Below are positions 21,289 to 31,103 of a stretch of DNA of 64,000 nucleotides, piece after piece. The notes under the pieces are model-generated. The model saw only the letters and a list, made by a program, of their open reading frames with translations. It was not told where the DNA came from and ran no database searches. The translations under genes were made by a program, and so were the position numbers. Source of the DNA: Botryococcus braunii (Eukaryota; Chlorophyta; Trebouxiophyceae); contig KV908509.1 in NCBI GenBank assembly GCA_002005505.1, positions 17,501 to 81,500 on the forward strand, in the 5' to 3' direction. Each line of letters starts with the position of its first letter. Within the stretch, counting starts at the first letter, position 1.

Positions 21289-21982
21289 TGTTGAGTTCTG
21301 AACATTATTATTGAATGCCTTGTGCTTTAAGTGATCTTCATGTGTGCACTATTAGGATATGGGTCCATTGAGAACATAAGGTACCTTGAGACACGGCAGA
21401 TTCTGGACGTTTTCGAACATAAGGTACAATCCTATCTAGATCACACGTTTGTCGGATGAACTCTTAAGGCTGCCCCACCGGAGTGAATACCAACTGGTTG
21501 TGAAAGATGCTGGGCATCACCAGATGCTAGTCTTGTCCGACAGTTGTGTGTGGCACTCAGCAGACAGTCGTACGGACTGTAGCTGGAGTAACTTCGTCTA
21601 TTGACGACCTGTCTGCTTTGTACAGGTACGGTGCGGCAGTGTGTGTTGTATCATTGTTGCTATTGTGAGAGTGAACAAGCTTAGTGTACCCTGTAGTCAC
21701 TCAAACAGATAAGGGACAGTGACTTCAGGGAGTATAGGCATGTACTTGAACGTAGCCGTCTAGAGCCTTATCTAGTGATTGCTTGATCGGTGCTTGTGTA
21801 CAAGATAATGATGTAACGGAACTGGTTGTGAAAGATGCTGGGCATCACCAGATGCTAGTCTTGTCCGACAGTTGTGTGTGGCACTCAGCAGACAGTCGTA
21901 CGGACTGTAGCTGGAGTAACTTCGTCTATTGACGACCTGTCTGCTTTGTACAGGGAAAGCCGATTGCCCATAACCTTTCACA
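21289..21982 (+). repeat. 5' LTR of A2 with 134-bp internal duplication
   Basis: 694 bp. Two identical 134-bp blocks at 21492-21625 and 21820-21953. A TATA-like TCTTAAG (21462-21468) is 30 bp upstream of the first block. The first block is followed by CAG|GTACGG and the second ends in a pyrimidine-rich stretch and TACAG|GG, so 21626-21953 has the form of a 328-bp GT-AG intron. Half-sites ATAAGGTAC lie at 21376-21387 and 21419-21430. Confidence 0.92.
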
Positions 21983-22016
21983 GGTTATGGGCCCACGCCC
22001 TTCCAGCTGAGCCAAG
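21983..22016 (+). other. A2 primer-binding site (initiator tRNA-Met half)
   Basis: GGTTATGGGCCCAC directly after the LTR, complementary to the initiator tRNA-Met anticodon arm, with looser complementarity on through its D-arm. About 390 nt of leader follow before gag. Near 22083 the leader holds TGGCGCAGCGG, identical in sense to the D-arm of the same tRNA. Confidence 0.75.
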
Positions 22017-22372
22017 TAAAAGCAGGAGTGAAGGTCGTCTACGGATGGGTCAGACGTAAGCGTCAACAAAGGAGCTCGAGCATGGCGCAGCGGCGCAAGG
22101 GAACTCGAGTGTACCAGGACCATTATCTTACTCACAGTTTACCTTTCTGGGAAATTCATAATTGAAGTTTTAGCTGTGCTTTATCATTCATAGACGTTGT
22201 CTAGAAGCACTGAGTGAGTCGGGCCGGACTCCGGCGCAAACTTCTGAGGGGAACATATCTGCTACTACTGTGCAAGACTGGCTGGTAAATTTCCATGACA
22301 TGGAGGGAATTGTAGGGTATTGCTGCATTCCAGAAGTTTATGAGTAAGTTTGGCTGGTGAAGTGACAATAGT

Positions 22373-23618
22373 ATGACAAAAAGGGGCAAAGAAAAGGAAA
22401 GTAGCAGTGAAACAGCAATGTCTCAACCTGGAGAAGTCAGTGGGGCCACTCCAGGGCAGTCTATGACCGGGACACAATCAGCCACTGCAGAACCAAAGGT
22501 GGAGATTGACAAGGCAGCCTACATCCCCAATACCTCTAATCCAAAGATGACTGTCATGCTTGATGATGGAGGGCGCAATTTTGAATTTTGGTATGAAAAT
22601 TTGGAGGCGTGCGCAAACACCAAGGGGGTCAGAGCGGCTTTGGAGAGGCCAATGCCAGGGTCGGTGGAGAACTCAGCCATCAAGCAGTGGCTGATCCAGT
22701 CAGTTCCAGTCATCTGGCATTCTCAGATCTCATGCCACAAAGCAGCGTTCGACTTCATCGCGTGGGTGAAGAACAGTCACACTGGAGGGAGCAACCAAGA
22801 CATCAACCTTGAGTGGTACAAGGAAATGGAGCAGGGCATCAAGACAGGGGAGACACTCAAGGTCTACCTCTACAGAATGATGGATCTGGCTACAAGTCTC
22901 AGAAACAACGCGTTCATCCTCTTGGACCACAATGTTGGGGAGCTGATGGTGAAGGGCCTCCCTCCTGTGCTGAGGCTCGAGTCCCTGGAGGTTATGGCAA
23001 CCGACAAGCCGCCATTGGAGCTGATTCAAAGAATCCTGCGCGCCGCAGCCAGCCGTGGGTACAAGGACCCACCTGCAGAGGGAACACCTCAGGCCATGGC
23101 AGCTGCAGCAGTGGCTGGTCCCTCTGGGGGGGTAGCTGGAGCGTCATCAAGCGCTGGAGCTGCACCAGGAGTGGGAGCAGTACCGGGAGTTGGAGCAGCA
23201 CTACCAGCAAACGAACAGCCTCCCGCTGGCCCCTCTGCAACTACTTTTGGTGGCAGGGGGCGTGGACCTGGCAGGGCAAGAAGGCCCAGAGAGGAGCTTA
23301 CATGCCACTTCTGCAAGGCAAAGGGCCACTTCATGACTGACTGCGGACCGCTCAGGCAGCTGCAGGCTCTGCATCAAAACATGCAAGCGGCAAGCGTTGG
23401 GCCTGCAGCTTACTGGGGCCAGGGAGGCCCACAGTCGTCTCCTCAAGCCTGGTGGGACCATGGATCTGGCCGGGGTGGCCCGCCTTCATCCGCTTCCAGC
23501 CCTGGACCTCCTTCAGCATATAACTATCCAACAAGTCAACACACGTTTCCGGGGTGGCATTTACCACCTCCACCCCCTCCTTCTGGTGAGGCGATGTTTA
23601 TCTCTCTCAATGTGCTTG
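22373..23618 (+). pseudogene. A2 Gag and start of pol, interrupted
   Basis: Same Gag as A1 (ATG at 22373; CCHC knuckle CHFCKAKGHFMTDC about residues 311-324) but with CAA instead of the A1 stop, so the frame continues through the Pro-rich linker into pol. It is then cut at 23618 by the gag-only element, which adds a stop a few codons later. The interrupted frame resumes at 25954. Confidence 0.9.
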
Positions 23619-23822
23619 TGTAACAGGGAAAATCACACAATGGCACGGAGACCAAGAAATAGCAATAAGAGTCTGTTACAAACAGACGGCATCCGCCTCA
23701 TGCTCTATCTTCTCTTGTGTCTTCTTCTCGTTCCTTATGCTCGCGACATTAGGGGCACATTCGAGACACCTACAACGCGTACACGCGCTACCAAACCGCT
23801 AGGGACCAAAACACCTATTACA
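23619..23822 (-). repeat. 3' LTR of the gag-only element
   Basis: 204 bp, TGTAACAGGG to CTATTACA on the plus strand; near-identical to 25745-25948. Confidence 0.92.
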
Positions 23823-24040
23823 TCCTCCCCCCCTTATTGTGAGCGTCCTCGCTCACCGAGCAATATGAGACACGGATAGAACAGACGGGCCACGCCCAAA
23901 CTTGGGCATCCTCCACTCCCGTCAGACCCCGGCCTTCTGCCGTCTATTCGGGGTCCCCACCATATAACAACAATACAGACAAACAAGGCAGGCACACATG
24001 CAAGCAAGTCCCGTCCAAGTCCGAGTCCAAGTCCAGCTTA
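23823..24040 (-). other. 3' module of the gag-only element
   Basis: In sense: GGACTT-type repeats (plus 24006-24036), HP1 (plus 23925-23955; arms GACCCCG and CGGGGTC), HP2 (plus 23839-23856; GTGAGCG, loop AGGA, CGCTCAC, perfect), AATAAGGGGGGGAGGA, LTR. Confidence 0.7.
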
Positions 24041-24919
24041 CACAAACAACTCCATGACATGACAAGCATAAAATATCTTAACCGGTTCAATCAAGCATTA
24101 ATTATCCTCCTGGATGGATCCCATTGTCACTGCTGGGGCACATTCATCTCATCCACCAGGCATGCACAGACTAGGGGCGACTCCCTCGTTGGCCCAGCCC
24201 CCTTCCATTCGTCTTCGGGAGTCTTAACTCCTGGAGAACCCCTCTTCGGCGACTCCGTTGGCACACATAGAGCCTTCCCCCAGTGACTAAGGGATGCCAG
24301 AGGGCCCACCCGACCTGCCAAGCCCCTCCCGTAAGGACTTGTGGTTTAACCCCAGGAGCCCCACTAGCCCCCTTAGAACATCGACGTACGCATGCGTAAC
24401 TAGTGTTAAGCTTGTTTGGTACCCCACTGAACAAAACCACAAGGGTCACCGAGTAGCAGGGGCCCCTACTCCCAGTGCATCGTAAAGCCCTGACACGGAG
24501 AGAAACTCCCCGGGTACCTGCTGAAGGAGAACTGAATGACGAGCACGCAGAACCCCTCCTGCCACCGCAGTGCAGTTGGCATTTTAGCAGGCACCTGTGA
24601 GGGTGCAAAACACCCTTTGTCAGTATGGCTAGACTCCGCCCCTGCGTACTTGCTCAGTGAAGTAAGGGTTAAGAAAAAGTATGAGATAGAGACTCCTCTA
24701 GTCTAGGGATAAAACTAACTCTGTCCTCGTCGATGCTTCAGGCCCCTAAATCCTACGGGACGTGCCAAGGCCTACCGTTCGACACGGGTCCGGCCTCCTT
24801 ATGCACAGGTCAGCATGCAGCAATCACAAGCAAGGCAACCCTGAGCGCCCATTCGCTCAGACCATGCTGACAAGTGCATGAATCAACACAGAGCAATATC
24901 AAAACAAATACTTACCATA
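24041..24919. other. Non-coding interior of the gag-only element
   Basis: About 880 bp without a supported gene. Frames on both strands are short or of skewed composition, with no domain. It probably fills packaging length in place of a lost pol region. Confidence 0.5.
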
Positions 24920-25664
24920 TTACCAACGCTTCTTCTTGAGGCCAGTCTGATCAAAGTAATCTTTTGAGGGGCAGACACTCTGCTTATGCCCAAAGCCAGT
25001 ACACTTACGACAACGCAGGACATAAGGTAGCTCTGTGTCTGCTCGGCGCTTGAAGTTTACCGCAGCCACTGCCAAATCTGACACATCGACGACGGGAGGC
25101 GACACGACAAGCGTCTCTGCATATTTCTTGTCTGTAATGTGCTGTGTCTTCCCTTCAGCTGATACCCCTGCGTCATACCGAGCTGTATATTGAAGAAGAG
25201 CTGCCAAAGTCTGAAAGTCTTCTCCTGTGGCCGGGTTAAGGGTGACTGCACTCTTCAGGTAGGGGGGCCAGCCCCTTCTTGAAGAGGTGGACCTGGTCTT
25301 GAGCCGAGATAGTGTACTCCGTCGAAACATCCCCTACCAAAGACATGAATTCCTGCGTGTACTCCTCAAGGGTGCCCGCCATTGACGCAGAATCTAGCTT
25401 ATGCCGTGCAGTGCGCGCATGATCAGCAGAGTCGTACACCATTGCCATGGTTCGCTTAAAATGAGGCCACGAAACTCGGTCTGCAGGTTCCATAGACATT
25501 GCAAAAGATAACCATGCTTTGGTCGGCCCGGCACTAAGCCGCTGAACCGCCGTATGAACCTTGTTTTCCTCCGCGGTTTTGTTGAGCGTGAAATACGACT
25601 CAGCAACCCCAACCCAATGGTGAAAAGTCATCAACGAAGGCTCAAAAATACGAAGTTTACCCAT
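24920..25664 (-). pseudogene. Ty3-type gag of the gag-only element, one frameshift
   Basis: The reading starts at ATG 25664 (Met-Gly-Lys-Leu-Arg-Ile), about 80 nt after the LTR. The first part has a Ty3-type Gag core (FHHWVGVAESYF, PADRVSWPHFKRTMA, GTLEEYTQEFMSLVGDV). The second frame carries the rest and a CCHC knuckle (CRKCTGFGHKQSVC) and ends Lys-Lys-Lys-Arg-Trp. The frames overlap near 25236-25330 and switch at a run of six Gs (plus 25263-25268), so the gene has a one-base slip there or the family uses frameshifting. Full length would be about 245 residues. Confidence 0.75.
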
Positions 25665-25744
25665 GATTGAAACGGAAAGACAAAACAAAACGCACAAAGG
25701 TCGACTACAATCCGACGATCGGCAACCAGTCGCCGATACCAGAA

Positions 25745-25948
25745 AGTAACAGGGAAAATCACACAATGGCACGGAGACCAAGAAATAGCAATAAGAGTCT
25801 GTTACAAACAGACGGCATCCGCCTCATGCTCTATCTTCTCTTGTGTCTTCTTCTCGTTCCTTATGCTCGCGACATTAGGGGCACATTCGAGACACCTACA
25901 ACGCGTACACGCGCTACCAAACCGCTAGGGACCAAAACACCTATTACA
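25745..25948 (-). repeat. 5' LTR of the gag-only element
   Basis: 204 bp. Its inner terminal base (25745) is A instead of T, a point change in the terminal dinucleotide. Primer site TGGTATCGGCGA follows in sense. Confidence 0.9.
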
Positions 25949-25953
25949 GCTTG

Positions 25954-27343
25954 CCCCAACTTCGCATGGAGCTAGCAGCACATCTTGGTTAATAGATAGT
26001 GGTGCCTCTGTGCATATAGTCAATGATCTCTCATTGCTCCATAATCCAGTTATGCATAGACAGCCTCTTCCTCTGCACTTGGCAACCTCAGACGCCAAGG
26101 GAGGAATCATTGCATCTGGGTCTGTATGCCTTGTGAATGCAAGGCACGAAGTATTCTGGCTGCACAATGTGCAGTGTGTTCCTTCTGCGCATACCAACCT
26201 CATTTCAGTCACTGGTGCAATTCAGGATGGAGCATCTTTCCTGACTGACACTGCAGGTGGTTACACAGCCATGAAGGGACCTGAAGGGTGGTGTGGAGAT
26301 ATCACCCGCGCACGAGGTCTGTTTTTTTTGGAGTTTGTTAGTCCTGTCAGAGGGCAGCAAGTTGGCTGCAGACATATTGATCACATGGCTGAGGCGTCTC
26401 ATCTTAGGAAAGGACACGTGTGTAGCGAGAGATCTCTGTGGCATGCTAGGTTAGGTCATCCTGGTGCCAGCAGCATGCAGAGGTTCTCCAAGGAAGATCT
26501 GGTTACAGGAATCAATATCTCCCTTGCTCCCTGCTCTGAGTGCCCCAAGCACTGTGAATCGTGTATACAAGGGAAACACTCCAGACCTCCTTTCCCTGTA
26601 TCTTCCAGGCCTGCACATCACCCACTCGATAGAGTCCATGTGGATACTGTGGGTCCCATATCACCTCCTGCCATCACAGGTGAACGATATTGGGTCACTG
26701 TAGTGGATGAAAGTTCACACCAAGTTGCCTCCCTGCCTGTGAAGTCAAAGGATTGCATCCCAAAGGCTGTGATAGACCTGCTCCGTTTTTGGCAGACCCA
26801 ACGAGGCACGGTTGTGAAGTGTGTGAGGACTGACAGGGGTTCAGAGTTCCTGAACCAGCAATTCAAAGAGTTTTGTGCTCAGCAGGGCACTAAGATGGAG
26901 TCCTCAGCGCCCTACACGCCTCAGCAGAATGGGGTGGCGGAGAGGATGAATAGGACCCTGAAGGAGCGAACAAGGACTCTGTTGGTCCATGCTGCAGCAG
27001 ACCCCTCCCTTTGGAAGGAGGCGCTTGAGACAGCTACCCTCCTCTACAATGTGGGTCCTACTTCAGGCAGGTCCCTGACCCCCATGGAATTATTCTTTGG
27101 TGTCAAACCTGATGTGTCTGTGCTGCGCACGTTTGGCTGTGTAGCCCATGTGCACATTCCCAGTGGCCAAAGGTCTGTTTTTGGGCCCAAGACCATCCCT
27201 GGGATGTTTACTGGTTATTGTCCCCAGTCTAAAGCGTATCGTGTGTACGTGGGGAATGGAGTGTGGAAGGAGAGTAGGGACGTCAGCTTTATCGAGCACT
27301 TGAGGGGGGCTGAGAGAGTGGGTCTATCAAAGGTCCAGCCTGG
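25954..27343 (+). pseudogene. A2 protease and integrase
   Basis: Resumes the A2 polyprotein after the gag-only element. Protease site SWLIDSGAS about 25985; integrase HHCC (LWHARLGHPG ... CSECPKHCESC) and D,D,E core (VHVDTVGP, RTDRGSEF, PYTPQQNGVAERMNR) are intact. A single T present in A1 is missing near 27344, so the frame runs out at 27650 without reaching RT. Confidence 0.9.
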
Positions 27344-27345
27344 GC

Positions 27346-29920
27346 TGTCTATGATTCTAGGATATCACCCCCCCTTGGCAGTGAGAATCTGGCAACGCCT
27401 CAAGCAATTCCCTCTGCTGCTCCACCCACGTTCTGGGATGAGGAGGATGACCATGGAGTGGAGACGCTTTCCACTGGGGCTCCTGGGACCTCTGGACTTT
27501 GTGCTGGGGATCAGTCTGGAGACGGGACCACAGCAGCACATGACCAAGGAAACCCCACCAGCCTGGATCCTACTGTTGGGACCCCAGAACCATCTCAGCA
27601 CTCGTGGTCGGTGCTTGAGCATATGCAGAATCTGGCCAGGGGGGGTGTAGAAACTCAATCCCAGGTAGAAAAAATGCAGAAGGTACAAGAGGGGTTGCGA
27701 ATGCAGGGGAAGTCACAAATTCCCCTTCCTCCAGGGACCACCCTTACAAGGGAGCAGCGTTATGTACAGCGCGTGGCTAGGAGAGAGCATTCTGACATCC
27801 CATTGCATGCCCCTGACCCAGGTCAGGCAATTGTGAGTGAGCCAAACATGGTTGGTCTCCCTGATATGCAGGGGCAGGTTGAGACAGTCGAGGCTATGTT
27901 CGGTGCAGATGTAAGAGATGAGAGCAGTGGGTTAGACATGCCAGCAGTAGGGGAAGCTGGTGCCCAATCCCAGTCACTGGCTAGTCATGCTTATGGTGTG
28001 CAGGCTGACATTGTAGGCGCAGCTCAGGCAAGTCTGGGTAGTGTGCCCAAGTGTGAGTCCAGGAGAGAGAGAGAGCTGCTGCTCCCCTCTGCATTGCGGA
28101 AGGTGCGAGAATGTAAGGGTGCTGCACATGAGTCCAGTAGTCAAGGAGAGAGAGAGAGACTTGAGAAGGAATCAGATAATCCCGGCAGTACTGCCCAGTC
28201 CCAGCATAAGGTACATAATGTACCTTATTCTGGCAACCAGGGAGAGAGAGAGAGAGAAGGGAACAGCATCAGTAAGGCTGACAGCCCTGCTGCACCACAG
28301 CATAAGGTACAGAGTGTACCTTCTGTCACGTTGGGAAAAGTTCACGTGCCCTCAAACTTGAGGGAAGCCCAGCGCTCACCTCAGTGGGAGTTTTGGCAGC
28401 AGGCAATGCAAGAGGAGATGGAGTCTTTAGACACCCATGAGGTTATGCAGTATGTGGAAAGACCCCATGGGCAGAAAGTTATCCCTGTTCATTGGATTTT
28501 TTCTACAAAAAACGATGCACATGGGAATGTCACTCGGTTTAAAGCAAGATTGGTTGCCCAGGGTTGCAGACAGATTCCTGGTATAGATGTTGGTGAGGTT
28601 TTTGCACCTACCAGCAGCTATGGTGCTAGGAGAGCTGTGCTGGCAGTGGCTGCCACACAAAATCTTGAGATCCACCAAGTGGATATCAAGACAGCTTTTC
28701 TCAATGGGGAGTTGGAGGAAGAGGTCTATGTGACCCAACCACCAGGATTTGAGAATGGCAACACGAGAGTTGTGTGCAAGCTCAGGAAGGCACTCTACGG
28801 TCTTAAGCAAGCCCCACGGGCTTGGCACAAGACCTTGAGCGACAAGTTGAGCGTGATGGGGTATAGTGTGTGCAAGAGCGACGCTGGGGTATACATCAGG
28901 AGGGCCCCTGATGGTAATCTGTCGTTTATTCTTGTTTATGTCGATGATCTTCTCATAGTTGCCAGAGTGGTTGCAGAGATTGAGTGGGGGAAAGAGTTAT
29001 TGAAGAAGGACTTCACCATCCATGATTTGGGAGAGGTGAATGATTTCCTGGGGTGTCAGGTCCTACGCAATAGAGTTCAGGGCACTATTTCCATGAGTTG
29101 CACTCCCAAGATTGATGCTCTTGTGGAGAAGTTTGGCGTTGCTGATGATGGACGTGGGGTTGATACCCCCATGTCCAAGGACTTCGTGGCTAGCAGCAGA
29201 CCCGAGTCCTCAGATGGTATGTCACATGGGGCTGGTACCCCTCTGCCACCTGGTCATCGATACTGCGAGTTAATTGGATCGTTACTGTACATAGCCAATA
29301 CGACCCGGCCTGACATTTCTCAGGCTGTTGGAGTGTTGTCAAGGTATAGAATGACACCCACTACCTCACACTGGAATGAGGCCATTCGAGTGCTGAAGTA
29401 CTTGAGAGATACCAGAGAGTTAGCTCTTACTCTGGGTGGAAAGGGCCCTGAGCTAGAAGGCTATGTTGATGCCGACTATGCTGGGGACCTGGACCACAGG
29501 TATTCCACCACTGGCTATGTTCTATCAGTCTATGGTAGTGCCGTGGTTTGGGGAAGCAAGAAGCAGAGCTCAGTTGCTACCTCAACTGTGCAAGCTGAGT
29601 TTATGGCAGCTGGCCATATTGTGAAGGAAGCCAACTGGCTAAGGGGCTTCTTGGAAGAGATAGGGGCTGCACCTTGGAGGGTCAAAATTTTCTGTGACAA
29701 CCAAGGATGCATTTCTAATTTACGGAACCCCCTGTATTCCAAATTCACAAAGCACGTTGCAGTAAGCTTCCACTACGCTAGGGAAGCTATGGCACTTGGG
29801 CAGGTAGATATCCTCTATGTGGAATCTGCACGCAATGTGGCTGACATTATGACCAAGCCACTTGCCAAGCCCGTGTTTGTTGGTCATCGTGATTCACTAG
29901 GTTTGAGAAGATACACTTAA
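27346..29920 (+). CDS. A2 integrase-RT spacer, reverse transcriptase and RNase H
   Basis: Open to a stop at 29920 in the frame that follows the single-base deletion. About 270 residues of acidic, repetitive spacer (GA runs coding Arg-Glu; two ATAAGGTAC palindromes) precede RT (FKARLVAQGCRQ, IHQVDIKTAFLNGELEEEVY, YVDDLLIVARV) and RNase H (GYVDADYAGDLDHR ... SSVATSTVQAEFMAAG ... NVADIMTKPL). Protein is almost identical to A1. Enzyme motifs are intact; it cannot be made as part of Gag-Pol because of the upstream lesion. Confidence 0.92.
28206..28324 (+). promoter_or_regulatory. Two ATAAGGTAC palindromes in the A2 spacer
   Basis: 28206-28228: arms ATAAGGTACA and TGTACCTTAT around TAA, perfect. 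28302-28324: same arms around GAG with one mismatch at the outer end. Counterparts in A1 and A3 keep the arms but change the centre. Confidence 0.6.
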
Positions 29921-29940
29921 AGCATGCAGGCAAGGGGAAG

Positions 29941-30634
29941 TGTTGAGTTCTGAACATTATTATTGAATGCCTTGTGCTTTAAGTGATCTTCATGTGTGCA
30001 CTATTAGGATATGGGTCCATTGAGAACATAAGGTACCTTGAGACACGGCAGATTCTGGACGTTTTCGAACATAAGGTACAATCCTATCTAGATCACACGT
30101 TTGTCGGATGAACTCTTAAGGCTGCCCCACCGGAGTGAATACCAACTGGTTGTGAAAGATGCTGGGCATCACCAGATGCTAGTCTTGTCCGACAGTTGTG
30201 TGTGGCACTCAGCAGACAGTCGTACGGACTGTAGCTGGAGTAACTTCGTCTATTGACGACCTGTCTGCTTTGTACAGGTACGGTGCGGCAGTGTGTGTTG
30301 TATCATTGTTGCTATTGTGAGAGTGAACAAGCTTAGTGTACCCTGTAGTCACTCAAACAGATAAGGGACAGTGACTTCAGGGAGTATAGGCATGTACTTG
30401 AACGTAGCCGTCTAGAGCCTTATCTAGTGATTGCTTGATCGGTGCTTGTGTACAAGATAATGATGTAACGGAACTGGTTGTGAAAGATGCTGGGCATCAC
30501 CAGATGCTAGTCTTGTCCGACAGTTGTGTGTGGCACTCAGCAGACAGTCGTACGGACTGTAGCTGGAGTAACTTCGTCTATTGACGACCTGTCTGCTTTG
30601 TACAGGGAAAGCCGATTGCCCATAACCTTTCACA
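29941..30634 (+). repeat. 3' LTR of A2
   Basis: 694 bp, seen as identical to 21289-21982; polypurine tract GGCAAGGGGAAG at 29929-29940. Confidence 0.95.
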
Positions 30635-31103
30635 CTCCCCCTTGGAACTGGCTCATAATCCATTTAAATGCCACTGCTGCAGATTCAGCAAATGCCACCT
30701 TCTGAGCCCACACTTCTGGAACCTTTTGCAGCAACAAATGCAGTGCCACTGCATCCCCTTTAGTCCCCGGCATGGACGTTTTTAGGCATTCCAGCACATT
30801 CCTGCTCACGGCACAATGGAACACATTTTGTTTCCAGATGTCCAACGAAAAACCCAGTCTATCTAAGGAGGTGGTGACCTGCAGACTGGAGTTCACTGGA
30901 CTCGTCGGATCTTCCCGGCCAGATGTACTGGCCGGTTCAGATCCCCTAGCCACTGCCGTTCCAACTCTTGAATCTCTTCCCATGTCAGTCGCTGTAACCC
31001 CATCACTGGTTCCAGCCACCCCCGTGAGATCCCCTCGTAGGTCTGGAAGTAATCCGGATGGAGCCGCAACGGATTGAGTCCCAGCTCCTCCACCTCCCTC
31101 CAT
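30635..31103 (-). CDS. D gag-pol, N-terminal Gag part
   Basis: Begins at ATG 31103, with an in-frame stop four codons further upstream, so this ATG is a real boundary. Gly/Ser/Thr-rich N-terminus, then a Gag helix region (LGFSLDIWKQNVFHCAVS; ALHLLLQKVPEVWAQKV). A2 cuts it at CTCCC; the frame resumes at 21283. The full gag-pol is about 1,430 residues. Its first 210 bp overlap the end of ORF0 in another frame (ORF0 frame to gag frame is a -1 step), so reinitiation, leaky scanning or -1 frameshifting must supply Gag. Confidence 0.88.

Larger units (their letters stand above)
23619..25948 (-). mobile_element. Gag-only LTR element (TR-GAG-like) inside A2
   Basis: 2,330 bp with 204-bp LTRs (left 23619-23822, right 25745-25948) and target duplication GCTTG (23614-23618 and 25949-25953). 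On the minus strand: LTR, primer site TGGTATCGGCGA (plus 25730-25741), a Ty3-type gag, a long non-coding stretch, the two-hairpin module, polypurine tract, LTR. There is no protease, RT or integrase. It matches the published TR-GAG class of non-autonomous elements and must use enzymes from another element. It shares primer site and 3' module with chromovirus G1. Confidence 0.88.
21289..30634 (+). mobile_element. Ty1/Copia LTR retrotransposon A2 (carries a gag-only element)
   Basis: Same family as A1. The 694-bp LTRs show no difference that I can see. Target duplication CTCCC is at 21284-21288 and 30635-30639, inside D gag. The element measures about 7,011 bp without the insertion at 23619-25948. 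Apart from that insertion, its one lesion is a single-base deletion near 27344 in the integrase-RT spacer. A1 and A2 are thus broken at different places, which suggests that a functional source copy existed recently. Confidence 0.95.

Noticed and set aside
22077..22107. A second primer-binding or tRNA gene in the A leader (TGGCGCAGCGG match)
   Set aside because: Only 11 bases match the initiator tRNA in sense orientation; it is reported as an observation with the primer site but is too short to call a feature.
24171..24608. 145-residue minus-strand ORF inside the gag-only element
   Set aside because: Composition is erratic with no domain, and it lies in the stretch expected to be non-coding between gag and the 3' hairpin module.
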